The notes beneath the pieces were generated by a model. That model made no database searches. It was not told the origin of the DNA and worked only from the letters and a program-made list of their open reading frames with translations. Shown in pieces: positions 33,100-41,919 of a stretch of DNA of 64,000 nt (within the stretch, counting starts at the first letter, position 1; the number at the start of each line of letters is the position of its first letter). The DNA lies in assembly GCA_002315555.1 (NCBI GenBank), contig DCHF01000026.1, positions 50,398 to 114,397 on the forward strand. Reading direction: 5' to 3'. The DNA comes from Lachnospiraceae bacterium UBA1759. GTDB taxonomy: Bacteria > Bacillota > Clostridia > Lachnospirales > Lachnospiraceae. The position numbers and the translations under genes were made by a program.

Positions 33100-34440
33100 T
33101 TACTTCAGTGTATGCTTTTTCTTTTTCCTCGGGCGGATCCAGAGGACCATCAGCCGGATGAACAGGATCAAAAATGCCAGCATTCCAAGGATCATCAGGA
33201 TCAGGTAGCCGTCCAGCATCGACAGGTTCGGGACCGCGTTCGGCTGCAGTGAGACTTCTTCCTCCGGAACGAACAGCTGGTTCTGGGCTTTCTCCGAAGA
33301 ATAGGAGAGGGCGACCGAACCGAGCGGATAGCCCTGATAAACGTAGGTGACGAGCTTGCCATCGTCCGTGTCCTCGATCATTTTCTCCAGCTTGTCAAAG
33401 GTGACGGTATCGGGCAGCAGAATCGAATCGGAACTGTCCACGGTCAGGAGCGATGCTCCCGGTGTGGGCAGGGCCAGCGAGGAGGAGGTAAAGGAACTCT
33501 GGAAGTCCAGCGAGCTGTCCAGCTCGGCCGGGAGGACCAGATGGAAATAGTTGAAGCCATAGTCCAGAAGGGACTGGGTGGAAACATACTGGGTGCCGTT
33601 TTCGCAGCCCATGACCACAACGATCAGACGGACACCGTCCTTTTCTGCGTAGGTGACCAGATTGTATCCGGATTCCGCAGTGTGGCCGGTCTTTCCGCAT
33701 ACCACATTTTCGTTGTAATACTCGGAAGAGGAACGGATCATCATGTGCGTGTTGGTCATCGGAATGTCCTTGGGAAGAAGGTCGTCCGAATGGTGAACGT
33801 ACGATTGCTGCGAGGCAATATTTACCAGAATGTCATTTCTGGAAAAAGCCTGCATGACCAGCGCGAGGTCGTAGGCGCAGGTGTAATGACCTTCATCGTG
33901 GAGACCGTTCGCGTTGGTGAAGACCGTATTGACGCCGCCCAGCTGGTAGACCTTTTCGTTCATACGGACCACAAACTCGCTGATGCTGCCGGAAACGTGC
34001 TCCGCCAGGGCATTTGCGACCTCGTTTGCGGAGGGCAGCAGAAGTCCGAGGAGACACTCCTTCAGGACCATCTGCTCGCCGCGGCGCATACCGATATGGC
34101 TGGATCCCGACGGAATACTCACGGCTTTTGAAGAAAAGTCGACGATATCACTCAGCGAGCAGTTCTCCGCCGCAAGAAGTGCGGTCACAAGCTTGGTCGT
34201 CGAAGCGGGATACATGGCTTCCGTTGCATTCTTGGCATACAGGATCTCACCGGAGTCCGCATCCATCAGGATCGCCGCTTTAGCGCCGATGGACGGTGCG
34301 CTCGGCCAGTCCGCCGGAATGGAGGAGATGACCCGGTCCACTTCCGATTTATCCGCCGCCTGCGACGAAACCGTAAACGCTCCCAGGATCAGACCGAACG
34401 TATATAAAACTGTCAGTAAACAAACAATAAAACGTTTCAT
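33100..34440 (-). CDS. dacF: D-alanyl-D-alanine carboxypeptidase, PBP5/DacF type
   Basis: A 446-residue S11-family penicillin-binding protein. A signal peptide (1-28) precedes the catalytic domain with SxxK in PASTTKL (Ser80, Lys83), SxN in PSANEVAN (Ser137, Asn139) and KTG in CGKTGHTAESG (250-252). A beta-rich PBP5 C-domain follows, then a membrane helix near 415-435 and a basic tail (RPRKKKKHTLK). It trims the terminal D-Ala from peptidoglycan stem peptides. The ATG at 34440 is chosen because AAAGGA lies six bases upstream; a start eight codons earlier lacks one. Confidence 0.9.
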   Translation of the reverse strand: MKRFIVCLLTVLYTFGLILGAFTVSSQAADKSEVDRVISSIPADWPSAPSIGAKAAILMDADSGEILYAKNATEAMYPASTTKLVTALLAAENCSLSDIVDFSSKAVSIPSGSSHIGMRRGEQMVLKECLLGLLLPSANEVANALAEHVSGSISEFVVRMNEKVYQLGGVNTVFTNANGLHDEGHYTCAYDLALVMQAFSRNDILVNIASQQSYVHHSDDLLPKDIPMTNTHMMIRSSSEYYNENVVCGKTGHTAESGYNLVTYAEKDGVRLIVVVMGCENGTQYVSTQSLLDYGFNYFHLVLPAELDSSLDFQSSFTSSSLALPTPGASLLTVDSSDSILLPDTVTFDKLEKMIEDTDDGKLVTYVYQGYPLGSVALSYSSEKAQNQLFVPEEEVSLQPNAVPNLSMLDGYLILMILGMLAFLILFIRLMVLWIRPRKKKKHTLK

Positions 34441-34503
34441 GGAATGTCCTTTCATTAAAGGCATTTTAGCATAGGAAGAAGGAAAAGAAAAGCGCTTTTC
34501 CGC

Positions 34504-34532
34504 TTGCCATTAGGAGGTATATGCCGTATAGT
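34504..34532 (+). promoter_or_regulatory. Promoter of the small membrane protein and beta-galactosidase
   Basis: TTGCCA at 34504-34509 and TATAGT at 34527-34532 are 17 bases apart, about 50 bases before the first gene. Confidence 0.65.
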
Positions 34533-34581
34533 GAATTTGTATGACTATGTGTCTGCTCATATGAGTGGAAAGGAGAAATGT

Positions 34582-34743
34582 ATGTTAAATGATGTCATTA
34601 CGGATCCTATCGAAATCATTAAATATCAGATCGGTGATATGATGCCCGGCATCCTCATTGCCCTCGTGGCGGCCCTGGTCGCAGCGGGTATCATCGTCTG
34701 GCTGGTGATCCGCGCTAAAAAAAGAAATAATAAGAAATCATAA
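34582..34743 (+). CDS. Small single-pass membrane protein, 53 residues
   Basis: After an N-terminal amphipathic stretch, a 20-residue helix (ILIALVAALVAAGIIVWLVI) is followed by a basic tail (RAKKRNNKKS), so the C-terminus should lie inside. The ATG at 34582 has AAAGGAG at the right distance; earlier in-frame starts do not. It ends 12 bases before the beta-galactosidase gene and shares its promoter. No family is recognised. Confidence 0.6.
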   Translation: MLNDVITDPIEIIKYQIGDMMPGILIALVAALVAAGIIVWLVIRAKKRNNKKS

Positions 34744-34755
34744 ACGGAGGTAATT

Positions 34756-37700
34756 ATGAATCTTCCCCATTATCATGAGAATCAGAAGATGCTCCATGTA
34801 GGCACGCGTGAAAAGCGCTCCTATTATGTTCCGGCATCGACTGCCGAACTCGCAGGTCTTCCGAGAGAAATTTCGGACCGTGCCGTTTTCCTGTCCGGCG
34901 ACTGGGCATTTTCTTACCATGAAAACGACCGTACGCTGCCTGAGGACTTCTATGCAGAAGACTTCGACTTTACCGGATTTGATGTGCTCCCGGTTCCGGG
35001 CTGCTTCCAGATCTTCGGTTACGGCAGAAACAACTACACCAACGTCCGCTATCCGATCCCGTTCGATCCGCCTTACGTTCCGTCCGATAACGCCTGCGGC
35101 ATCTACATCCGTGACTTCGATCTGGACGATGATAAGTTTGACAAGCACCTGGTATTCGAAGGTGTGGATTCCTGCTACTACGTCTGGGTGAACGGCAAAT
35201 TTGTCGGCTACAGTCAGGTTTCTCACGGCCAGTCCGAGTTCGATATCACAAAGTTCGTTCATGCGGGTGATAACCGTATCGCCGTACTGGTTTACCGCTG
35301 GTGCGACGGCACGTATCTGGAGGACCAGGACAAGCTTCGCATGACCGGTATCTTCCGTGATGTTTATATTCTTCTGCGCCCCAGGAACCGTGTGGAGGAT
35401 TTCTTCATTCATCAGGACTTTGCGGCGAACTTTAAGACCGCGACCGTATCCGTGGACCTCAAGCTGAAGGGCAATGTCAAGGTGCATACCTACCTGACCG
35501 ACGGTGAAGAGATCATCGCGGAGAGCTTCGACAAGGAGCCGGTCCTTACCGTGAAGAACCCGAAGCTCTGGAATGCCGAGCATCCGTATCTGTACACGCT
35601 TGTCATCGAGACCGCAAATGAAGTCATTTCCAAGAACATCGGCCTCCGCAAGGTGGAGATCGTGAACCGTGCCATCGTCCTGAATGGTCAGAAGATCAAG
35701 TTCAAGGGCGTGAACCGCCATGACTCCAGCCCGTTCAACGGCTATGCGGTCACCATCGATGAGATGTATGAAGACATCACCCTGATGAAGGCCAATAACT
35801 TCAATGCGATCCGTACCTCACATTATCCGAACAGCCCGCTGTTCCTGGAATTTGCGGATGAGATCGGTATGTATGTCATTGACGAGTCCGACATCGAGAT
35901 CCACGGCTGTGTGGAATTCTACGGCGGCTCTTATCAGAACACCTATTCCTATATGGCGGATAACCCCGACTGGGCAGGCGCTATTCTGGACCGTGTGCAG
36001 ATGAACATCGAGCGCGACAAGAACGTAACTTCCGTTCTGATCTGGTCCATGGGTAACGAGGCCGGCTACGGTTGCGGTTTTGAAGCGGCAACCAAGTGGA
36101 CCAAGGATCGTGACCCGTCCCGTCTGTGCCATTATGAAGGCGCAATGTGGGCACACACCTATGATCCGCAGGAAAATGACTGCCTGCTGGAGTGGAACGG
36201 CTCCAAGCGCGGCGCCGGCAAGGATAAGTACAATTTCGATTCCATCGATATGTATTCCCAGATGTATCCGCGCATCGAAGCCATGCTGAAGTACTGCGAG
36301 GAAGGCGACAAGCCGATGATCCTCTGCGAGTACACGCATGCCATGGGCAACGGCCCGGGATGCACCGAGGACTACTGGAAGGCCATTTATGCACACGATG
36401 AACTCGTCGGCGCATTTGTTTGGGAGTGGTGTGACCACAGCGTTTACATGGGCAAGACTCCGGACGGCAAGGATCAGTTCTACTACGGCGGTGACTGGGG
36501 CGATGTTCACAACGACGTCAACTTCTGTATGGACGGTCTGGTCTACCCCGACCGCACTCCGCATACCGGTCTGCTTGAACTGAAGAACGTTCTGCGTCCG
36601 GTTCGCCTGATCTCTGAAAAGAACGGTGTGTTCACCTTCAAGAACATGCTCGATTTTACGAATCTTCAGGATAAGATCGGCATCTCCTATGAGATCAAGC
36701 GCGACGGCGAGCAGCTGTCCTGGGGCGATCTCGAGGTTCCGTCTGTTAAGCCGCACGCGACCTTCAAGATGACCCTGCCGGAAGAGATCCCGGTGGACGA
36801 TCGTACCTCTGTGATCTTCCATTACTGGAACAATCAGGCGGAACTCACCGACTACATGCCGGATGAAATGGGCTTTGATCAGTACGTGGTTCCGGTCCGC
36901 ACCGTTGCCATCGGCCTGGAGTCCGAGACTGCACCGGAAGTGACCGAGAATGCATATTACATCATCGTGGAAGGCAAGAATTTCCGTTATGTTTATGACA
37001 AGGATAAGGCGGCCTTCACCGAGATCGTGAACCGCAATGTATCCTACCTGGCGGCTCCGATGGAGACCAGCGTATGGCGTGCACCGACCGATAACGACCG
37101 CAACATCCGTGAGGAGTGGCAGAAGGCCGGTTATGACCGTGCAATGATCCGTGTTTACGATACCAAGGTCAAGACGGAAGACAACAAGATTGTTATCACC
37201 TCCGATTACGGTATGGCAGCGATCTTCCTTCAGAAGTTCATGAATGTGACCGCACGTTATGAGATCAGTGATAACGGCGAGCTGCTCATCGACCTGAAGG
37301 GCAACAAACTTCCGGTATTCCCGTTCCTGCCGAGATTCGGCGTGCGCATGTTCCTGAAGAAGGACTTCGAGCAGGTCTCCTACTATGGCTACGGTCCGAA
37401 CGAGAGCTACATCGACAAGCGTCGCGGCTCCGTACTGGATCGCTTCGAGGATACCGTTACCGGTATGCACGAGGATTACATCAAGCCGCAGGAGAACGGC
37501 AGCCATTACGGCTGTGAAGAGATGACCCTCACCAATGCGACCGGCGCTACGCTGACTGTGACCGGTGAAGAGTTCTCCTTCAATACTTCACACTACACCG
37601 CGGAAGAACTCACGAAGAAGCTGCACAATTACGAACTCGAAGAGTCCGGATTCACCGTTCTTCATATCGATGAGCGTCAGAGCGGTATCGGTTCCAACTC

Positions 37701-37779
37701 CTGTGGTCCGGAACTGGCGGAAGAGTATCGTCTGGGTAATAAGCTTCATATGAGAGTGGTACTGTCTTTTGAAGCATAA
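34756..37779 (+). CDS. lacZ: GH2 beta-galactosidase, LacZ type
   Basis: A 1007-residue enzyme with full-length LacZ architecture: jelly-roll sugar-binding domain, two Ig-like domains around a TIM barrel, and the C-terminal beta-galactosidase small chain (about 740-1007, with RAPTDND and YYGYGPNESYIDKRRGS). The acid/base Glu is in WSMGNEAGYG (about 435) and the nucleophile in LCEYTHAMGNGPG (about 525). It hydrolyses lactose or beta-galactosides in the cytosol. ACGGAGG precedes the start. No lactose permease is adjacent. Confidence 0.93.
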   Translation: MNLPHYHENQKMLHVGTREKRSYYVPASTAELAGLPREISDRAVFLSGDWAFSYHENDRTLPEDFYAEDFDFTGFDVLPVPGCFQIFGYGRNNYTNVRYPIPFDPPYVPSDNACGIYIRDFDLDDDKFDKHLVFEGVDSCYYVWVNGKFVGYSQVSHGQSEFDITKFVHAGDNRIAVLVYRWCDGTYLEDQDKLRMTGIFRDVYILLRPRNRVEDFFIHQDFAANFKTATVSVDLKLKGNVKVHTYLTDGEEIIAESFDKEPVLTVKNPKLWNAEHPYLYTLVIETANEVISKNIGLRKVEIVNRAIVLNGQKIKFKGVNRHDSSPFNGYAVTIDEMYEDITLMKANNFNAIRTSHYPNSPLFLEFADEIGMYVIDESDIEIHGCVEFYGGSYQNTYSYMADNPDWAGAILDRVQMNIERDKNVTSVLIWSMGNEAGYGCGFEAATKWTKDRDPSRLCHYEGAMWAHTYDPQENDCLLEWNGSKRGAGKDKYNFDSIDMYSQMYPRIEAMLKYCEEGDKPMILCEYTHAMGNGPGCTEDYWKAIYAHDELVGAFVWEWCDHSVYMGKTPDGKDQFYYGGDWGDVHNDVNFCMDGLVYPDRTPHTGLLELKNVLRPVRLISEKNGVFTFKNMLDFTNLQDKIGISYEIKRDGEQLSWGDLEVPSVKPHATFKMTLPEEIPVDDRTSVIFHYWNNQAELTDYMPDEMGFDQYVVPVRTVAIGLESETAPEVTENAYYIIVEGKNFRYVYDKDKAAFTEIVNRNVSYLAAPMETSVWRAPTDNDRNIREEWQKAGYDRAMIRVYDTKVKTEDNKIVITSDYGMAAIFLQKFMNVTARYEISDNGELLIDLKGNKLPVFPFLPRFGVRMFLKKDFEQVSYYGYGPNESYIDKRRGSVLDRFEDTVTGMHEDYIKPQENGSHYGCEEMTLTNATGATLTVTGEEFSFNTSHYTAEELTKKLHNYELEESGFTVLHIDERQSGIGSNSCGPELAEEYRLGNKLHMRVVLSFEA

Positions 37780-37795
37780 GTCTTTGTGAAATGCG

Positions 37796-37828
37796 GAGGC
37801 AGCCGGGAATTTCCCGGCTGCCTTCTGT
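37796..37828 (+). terminator. Terminator of lacZ
   Basis: AGGCAGCCGGGAA (37797-37809) pairs with its complement at 37811-37823 and is followed by TCTGTAT. The T tract is weak, but a stronger terminator follows. Confidence 0.7.
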
Positions 37829-37877
37829 ATATTACAAAAGAGTGATGAGGAAGAAAAATAACCGGACTCCGGATGTG

Positions 37878-37919
37878 AAAAAGCCGTGAAAAATCATTTC
37901 TGATTTTTCACGGCTTTTT
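37878..37919. terminator. Strong bidirectional terminator
   Basis: A 19-base-pair stem (AAAAAGCCGTGAAAAATCA and its complement) has a TTTC loop. It ends transcription from lacZ on one side and from the methyltransferase operon on the other. Confidence 0.95.
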
Positions 37920-37959
37920 AGTTGGGAGAAGTGTTTTACTGCGTAAAACTACGGACGTC

Positions 37960-38823
37960 TCACGCCCGGGTCCATCTCCCCGAACTACCGCACGGCAGTA
38001 CAAGCCCGGTACCCGAGACCGGAAGACCGACTTCATCGGCCTCCACGTGACCGCCGTATTTGGAGGCGACCTCCAGTGCGAGCATGTAGGACAGGACGCC
38101 CGGTGCGAAACCGGTCGTGTAGGAATTCAACAGGACGAAGAGCGGGTCATCGGAGAGCAGCTGCGCGCACAGCTTGACGAAAGGATGGAAAGCATCCTCG
38201 ATCTTCCAGATCTCGCCCTTGGGGCCGCGGCCGTAGGACGGCGGGTCCATGATGATGGCATCGTACTTGTTGCCCCGGCGGATCTCGCGCTCGACGAACT
38301 TCTGGCAGTCATCGACGAGCCAACGGATCGGCTTGTCACCGAGGCCGGAAGACACTGCATTTTCCTTGGCCCACTGGACCATGCCCTTGGAGGCATCGAC
38401 GTGGGTGACATTGGCGCCGGCAGCGGCTGCGGCCAGCGTGGCACCGCCGGTATACGCGAACAGGTTCAGGACCTTGACCGGGCGACCGGCTTCACGAATG
38501 AGCTTTCCGAACCAGTCCCAATTGGCTGCCTGCTCCGGGAAAAGACCGGTATGCTTGAAGGAAAACGGCTTCAGATTGAAGGTGAGATCACCGTACGAAA
38601 TGCACCACTGCTCGGGGAGATCAAAGAATTCCCACTCGCCGCCGCCCTTATTGGAACGATGGTAGTGCGCATTCAGCTTCCGCCACTGCGATGCTTTTTT
38701 TACATCCTGCCAGATGACCTGCGGATCCGGGCGGCAGAGGATATATTTTCCCCAGCGCTCCAGCTTTTCACCGTCCGAGGTGTCGATGATCTCATAGTCT
38801 TTCCAGTTGTCTGCAAGATACAT
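37960..38823 (-). CDS. Class I SAM-dependent methyltransferase, rRNA methyltransferase-like
   Basis: A 287-residue protein related to the RlmI/RlmK group. FKHTGLFPEQAANWDWFG precedes the SAM-binding motif VLNLFAYTGGATLAAAAAG; the acidic loop is VTHVDASKGMVQWAKENA and the catalytic-side motif is IIMDPPSYGRG. It lacks a PUA domain. The start at 38823 has GGAG twelve bases upstream; a longer frame has no ribosome binding site. It is the last gene of a minus-strand run with two sugar genes, probably by chance. Confidence 0.82.
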   Translation of the reverse strand: MYLADNWKDYEIIDTSDGEKLERWGKYILCRPDPQVIWQDVKKASQWRKLNAHYHRSNKGGGEWEFFDLPEQWCISYGDLTFNLKPFSFKHTGLFPEQAANWDWFGKLIREAGRPVKVLNLFAYTGGATLAAAAAGANVTHVDASKGMVQWAKENAVSSGLGDKPIRWLVDDCQKFVEREIRRGNKYDAIIMDPPSYGRGPKGEIWKIEDAFHPFVKLCAQLLSDDPLFVLLNSYTTGFAPGVLSYMLALEVASKYGGHVEADEVGLPVSGTGLVLPCGSSGRWTRA

Positions 38824-38965
38824 AAAGTGATAATACTCCTGAAATAAATAATGGTGAGAGGGGAGGGCTCCCTCAAAGGCATACATTCTGCTGCGCAGGA
38901 CTCAAGCCGCGACCGCGATTCCTGCGGAATTATTCCCTCGACCGGCGTCTCGGCTGTCTCGCGGC

Positions 38966-40198
38966 TTACGGACGTGCAAACGTCCCATCCGGCCTTCTCG
39001 CATTCGTCCACGTCGGCAGTTTTTCGCTGCACGGGAACGCCTTTGCGGCTTCTTCATCGAAGTCCACGCCAATGCCCGGCTTGTCGTTCAGATAAACATA
39101 ACCGTTCTTCAGTTCCGGACAGCCCGGGAATACATCCAGGCAGCCCTGCTTGAAGCCGGCCCATTCCTGGATACCGAAATTCCAGCTGGAGAGGTCCAGA
39201 TGGACATTGACCGCATGGCCGATGGGCGATACATCACCGGGACCGTGCCATGCCGTGCGGACACCGAACGCCTCGCAGAGGATCTGCAGCTTGCGTGCCG
39301 GGGTCAAACCGCCGATCTGTGAAATATGCACACGGATGTAATCGATCAGGCGCTCCTTGATGAGGCCCATCCACTCCATCGGATTGTTGAACAGTTCGCC
39401 CATGGCCAGCGGGGTGCAGCTCTGTGCACGGATGGTGCGGAACCAGTCGACCTGCTCCGGCGGGAGGCAATCCTCCAGATAGAACAGGCGGTAGGGCTCC
39501 AGGTCCTTGGCCAGGCGGACGGCATCGATGGGCTCCAGGCGCTCGTGAACGTCATGCAGGATCTCGAAACGATCGCCGTATTTGGAACGTACATGGTCGA
39601 TGGTCTGCACCGTCTCACGCATATAGCGGTGCGGATCGTAATATTCACCCGGCACTGCGCCGGCGGGCTTCATGGCTTCCAGCTCATGCACACCGCCGTA
39701 ACGGCCGTTCTGAATACGGATATACTGCGTGCCTTCCTCCAGGAACTGCTCGATCTGCATGTCCAGCATTTCTTCGGAAGTCATTTTCCCGTAGCGCGGG
39801 TCGGTCGTGGACCATGCCCCTGCGTGACGATATACCGGCGCGCCTTCACGGACCTTTCCGCCCAGAAGCTCGTAAAGCGGCATATTGGCCATCTTGCCCT
39901 TGATATCCCACAGCGCCATATCGACGCCGGAGAGGGCGTTATTTAAGATCGGGCCGTTTCTCCAGTACGGGGAAGCCATTGCCATCTGCCAGATGTCTTC
40001 GATGCGGGAAACATCCTTTCCGACAAGAAGCGGCTTCATATAATTCTCTACAGCATCGGCAACGGTCTTCCAGCGCTGTGTATAAGTCGCGCAGCCCAGA
40101 CCGTATAAACCGGGCTCGCTGGTATCCACTTTTACGACCACGAGGGCGATGTTATCCGGAGCGGTACAGAAGGCTTTAATGTCTCTGATCGTAACCAT
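38966..40198 (-). CDS. Mannonate dehydratase-like enolase-superfamily enzyme (ManD/RspA type)
   Basis: A 410-residue protein of the enolase superfamily. The capping domain (1-120) ends in WDIKGKMANMPLYELLGG. The barrel has HDVHERL, with the first metal ligand, FYLEDCLPPEQ and MGELFNNP for the other ligands, and WHGPGDVSPIGHAVNVHLDLSSWNFGIQE, a stretch typical of the ManD subgroup. These enzymes dehydrate D-mannonate or other sugar acids to 2-keto-3-deoxy acids. It lies 72 bases downstream of a glycosidase, which fits uronate or hexonate catabolism. AGGAGG precedes the start. Low-activity ManD-like paralogues are common, so the exact substrate is uncertain. Confidence 0.83.
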   Translation of the reverse strand: MVTIRDIKAFCTAPDNIALVVVKVDTSEPGLYGLGCATYTQRWKTVADAVENYMKPLLVGKDVSRIEDIWQMAMASPYWRNGPILNNALSGVDMALWDIKGKMANMPLYELLGGKVREGAPVYRHAGAWSTTDPRYGKMTSEEMLDMQIEQFLEEGTQYIRIQNGRYGGVHELEAMKPAGAVPGEYYDPHRYMRETVQTIDHVRSKYGDRFEILHDVHERLEPIDAVRLAKDLEPYRLFYLEDCLPPEQVDWFRTIRAQSCTPLAMGELFNNPMEWMGLIKERLIDYIRVHISQIGGLTPARKLQILCEAFGVRTAWHGPGDVSPIGHAVNVHLDLSSWNFGIQEWAGFKQGCLDVFPGCPELKNGYVYLNDKPGIGVDFDEEAAKAFPCSEKLPTWTNARRPDGTFARP

Positions 40199-40269
40199 AA
40201 TTTCCTCCTAAAATAAACATGTTTGCGTTTATGTGCCATTCGAGCTTTTTAAATGGAACGGATCCTGAC

Positions 40270-41673
40270 TCAGAACTCTCCGAAGGTCAGGATCAACGGA
40301 TAATCCTTGACCGGAAGGTTGTGCAGGACGATGCAGTCCTCCGACTCGTACTCGAGGACACCTTCAGGAATATCATATATGCTGCCGTCCATCGGGTCAA
40401 TCAGTTTTGGCGGATTTGTTACATCGGCGATCTCCATCGTCACCGTGCCTTCAAAATCCGTTGTCATGATGGCGGACGGATGCCAGTATGCGTAAGCCTT
40501 TGCGCCGTTATCCCGGGTGAAGCCTCCGGCGATGATCTCGCGATACGGAAGATCATAGCCGAAAATGCGCGGCGATTCCGCGGGCTTGTACAGGACGGGA
40601 AGCGTGCAGCTTCTGAAATCCTCCGCAAATACCGATGCCAGCACGGAGAGAGCGGTATAGGACTGCTTGGGCGTGTACTCGCCGGTCGCTACGCCGTTTT
40701 CATCAAAATCGGCGGAAAGCACTCCGAAATAGCCGTAATCCAGCCAGCTCAGCTTGTCGCCGATCTTGCCGTTCAGCGCCTCGATCATATCCATGCAGGA
40801 GAAATAGGAGGTAAACTGCACTTCGGTCATCAGGTCCGCCACGGTATGACGGAGCAGCTGCTTGGCCTGCTTTCTCTGCGTCCACGCACCGGACCTCAGT
40901 GCGCCGTTTCCGCCGCTTCTGGACTGGGAACCGGATTCGCCCTGCACGATCATCATATCGGGATTGTATTTCCGGCCGAGGGCTTTCAGCCCGTCCACAC
41001 GTTCAAATACCAGCTCCTCGCGGTCCGTGTACTCGTGGAAGGAGATGGCGTCGATAGCCTCACCCATACCGGTCTTCAGCGCTTCCCCGATGAAATACAG
41101 GTCCCGGTTGCAGATCACACCGCCGATGATCTCCGCCTCCGGAAACTCCTCCCGGATATAGCCCGCGGTATCGCGGGTGAATTCGCCGAGCTCGCGGGCA
41201 TTGACCCCGTGCTTCCAGCACCAGATGCCGTCGGGCTCGTTCCAGATCTCAAAGGTATCCACGCGCGTCTTATAATGGCGGATCAGTGCACGGACGTAGT
41301 TTTCCCAGCCGATTCGCTGTTCATCGGTAAAAATAGGCGGACATCCGACAGCGCCGAAGACCTCCTCCGCCATGCCTCCGTAGATGCGGTTACCGTAACA
41401 CAGGCAGATCCAGGGCTTCATTCCCCGGGTGATCAGATTGTCCACCACGCGGTCCAGCCATGCAAAATCATAGACACCCTTTTCGGTCTCGGTCTTCTGC
41501 CAGCCCGACTGCAGCCGGACCCATTTGACGCCGATCGCAGCGACTTTATCGTACGCTTTCTCGGGATCAAAAACATCGCGGTCCAGTTTTTCAAACCCGA
41601 TACCGATCCTTGAATCATGCACATCTTTTGACGTTTTTACAGGCACCTGCCCGATTTTGATCAATCGTTCCAT
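40270..41673 (-). CDS. Clan GH-A glycoside hydrolase, GH39-like
   Basis: A 467-residue cytosolic TIM-barrel enzyme. The acid/base is in FEIWNEPDG (Glu146) and the probable nucleophile in MIVQGESGS (Glu246), separated as in GH39 and related families. WVRLQSGWQKTETEKGVYDF and SFHEYTDREE are also seen, and a C-terminal beta region starts near 350. The family is not certain: GH39, GH5 or an unclassified branch would fit. The ATG at 41673 has GGAAGGAGG upstream, and a longer frame is rejected. It heads a minus-strand operon with the ManD-like gene. Confidence 0.78.
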   Translation of the reverse strand: MERLIKIGQVPVKTSKDVHDSRIGIGFEKLDRDVFDPEKAYDKVAAIGVKWVRLQSGWQKTETEKGVYDFAWLDRVVDNLITRGMKPWICLCYGNRIYGGMAEEVFGAVGCPPIFTDEQRIGWENYVRALIRHYKTRVDTFEIWNEPDGIWCWKHGVNARELGEFTRDTAGYIREEFPEAEIIGGVICNRDLYFIGEALKTGMGEAIDAISFHEYTDREELVFERVDGLKALGRKYNPDMMIVQGESGSQSRSGGNGALRSGAWTQRKQAKQLLRHTVADLMTEVQFTSYFSCMDMIEALNGKIGDKLSWLDYGYFGVLSADFDENGVATGEYTPKQSYTALSVLASVFAEDFRSCTLPVLYKPAESPRIFGYDLPYREIIAGGFTRDNGAKAYAYWHPSAIMTTDFEGTVTMEIADVTNPPKLIDPMDGSIYDIPEGVLEYESEDCIVLHNLPVKDYPLILTFGEF

Positions 41674-41695
41674 AATGTGCCTCCTTCCTTTCTTC

Positions 41696-41723
41696 ATTGT
41701 ACACGCGGAATGCGGTTTGTGAA
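41696..41723 (-). promoter_or_regulatory. Promoter of the GH-A / ManD-like operon
   Basis: On the minus strand, TTCACA (plus 41718-41723) and TACAAT (plus 41696-41701) are 16 bases apart, shortly before the glycosidase start. Confidence 0.6.
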
Positions 41724-41825
41724 GTACAAAAATCCAAAAAATCACCTTTCGGACAATGACGGAAGAGGAGAAAAACAGCATCAGTTAAAAATATAACAAT
41801 ACTTCAATGAAGTGCAACAAAATGC

Positions 41826-41854
41826 TTGATTTTTATCAAAAGTCGCGGTACAAT
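41826..41854 (+). promoter_or_regulatory. Promoter of the glycolytic operon
   Basis: TTGATT at 41826-41831 and TACAAT at 41849-41854 are 17 bases apart. Downstream, GTATTGT (41868-41874) and ACAATAC (41882-41888) form an inverted repeat in the leader, at a position suited to a CggR-like operator or a stabilising 5' hairpin. Confidence 0.8.
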
Positions 41855-41919
41855 ATTTTGCGTACGGGTATTGTAAATGAGACAATACAAAAGCTAATAT
41901 TTCATGGAGGAGTATTAAA

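Noticed and set aside
35818..37506. A 562-codon minus-strand frame inside lacZ
   Set aside because: It lies wholly within a gene with intact catalytic motifs; its composition is typical of reverse-complement codons.
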